Below, one piece after another: positions 63,915-64,000 of a stretch of 64,000 bases of DNA (position 1 is the first letter of the stretch; each line of letters begins with the position of its first letter). The notes under the pieces were generated by a model. It was not told the DNA's origin. It searched no databases and saw nothing but the letters and a program-made list of their open reading frames with translations. Source of the DNA: JAWXBR01 sp034440235 (GTDB lineage: Bacteria; Bacteroidota; Ignavibacteria; Kapaibacteriales; Kapaibacteriaceae). The stretch spans positions 98,097 through 162,096 of the forward strand of contig JAWXBR010000025.1 in the NCBI GenBank assembly GCA_034440235.1, given 5' to 3'. Made by a program: the position numbers and the translations under genes.

Positions 63915-64000
63915 CCTGGCGACGACCTACTCTGCCATAGGGGTAACCCTAGAGTACCATCGGCGCAGCGGAGCTTAACTACTCTGTTCGGAATGGGAAG
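63915..64000 (-). rRNA. rrf: 5S ribosomal RNA, 3' portion (5' end outside window)
   Basis: Read on the minus strand, the edge contains CCGAACAGAGTAGTTAAGC (loop C and helix III), CGCCGATGGTACT (loop E/helix IV) and ends GGTCGTCGCCAGG. These are conserved 5S segments in the right order. About 86 of some 110-120 bases are visible. The rest of the rRNA operon should lie to the right. Confidence 0.93.

Noticed and set aside
1..64000. tRNA genes, prophage or secretion-effector arrays
   Set aside because: I looked for tRNA-like TTCGA/CCA blocks in the intergenic regions and for phage structural genes, and found none I can support.

Overview
The window is a 64-kb chromosomal segment of a Gram-negative bacterium of the Bacteroidota/Chlorobiota (FCB) assemblage. 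I infer this from at least four secreted proteins that end in Por-secretion (type IX, T9SS) C-terminal sorting domains, an IgGFc-binding-domain surface protein, DUF4397 lipoproteins, OmpA-type and beta-barrel proteins, and a MoxR/DUF58/DUF4129/DUF4350 cluster of the kind common in that group. The mix of housekeeping genes with many T9SS cargo proteins resembles Kapabacteria/Ignavibacteria-type genomes, but I cannot place it more exactly without a search.

Layout. 1-9.3 kb: one compact minus-strand operon of ten overlapping or abutting genes: SpoIIM-like, polytopic membrane protein, DUF4129, DUF4350, MoxR ATPase, DUF58, CcmB, a phosphoesterase lipoprotein, an envelope protein and a GDPD-family lipoprotein running off the left edge. 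A divergent RDD-family gene (9.35 kb) completes the DUF58/MoxR module. 10-15.4 kb: three secreted surface proteins. 15.4-21.8 kb: prfA, a MarR regulator, a CAP-domain protein, an acyl-CoA carboxylase beta subunit, and a glycosyltransferase pair. 21.7-30.3 kb: a T9SS propeller protein, nusB, an amino-acid dehydrogenase, a beta-barrel protein, an RRM protein, an exported superoxide dismutase, fructose-bisphosphatase and a universal stress protein. 30.3-39.1 kb: a TPR/DUF3857/transglutaminase protein, thiamine pyrophosphokinase, an esterase, miaB and membrane proteins. 39.1-43.5 kb: a lipoprotein followed by the decayed remains of an NHLM-type peptide (microcin/RiPP) export operon. 43.5-53.3 kb: OmpA and T9SS surface proteins, then purC, rodA and pdxA. 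53.3-59.9 kb: an accessory island bounded by an IS21-type istA remnant and an IS256-type C-terminal scrap, carrying a Cys-rich secreted protein, a BNR/T9SS protein and an orphan response regulator without the phospho-acceptor Asp. 59.9-61.5 kb: a broken DUF2339 gene. 61.6-63.7 kb: an exported copper amine oxidase. The right edge is the 3' part of a minus-strand 5S rRNA with its terminator.

The most unusual signal is not a gene. The octamer ARGGGGCT (AAGGGGCT or AGGGGGCT) occurs 40 times by my manual scan, against about four expected, equally on both strands and almost entirely inside genes. Several short tandem duplications begin with or abut it, and it is absent from the accessory island. 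Many genes also carry short tandem duplications at their starts, stops or within the frame (prfA start, pdxA, copper amine oxidase, the 38.5-kb minisatellite, the 5S terminator). The genome appears to have a distinctive repeat-generating or motif-retaining process.
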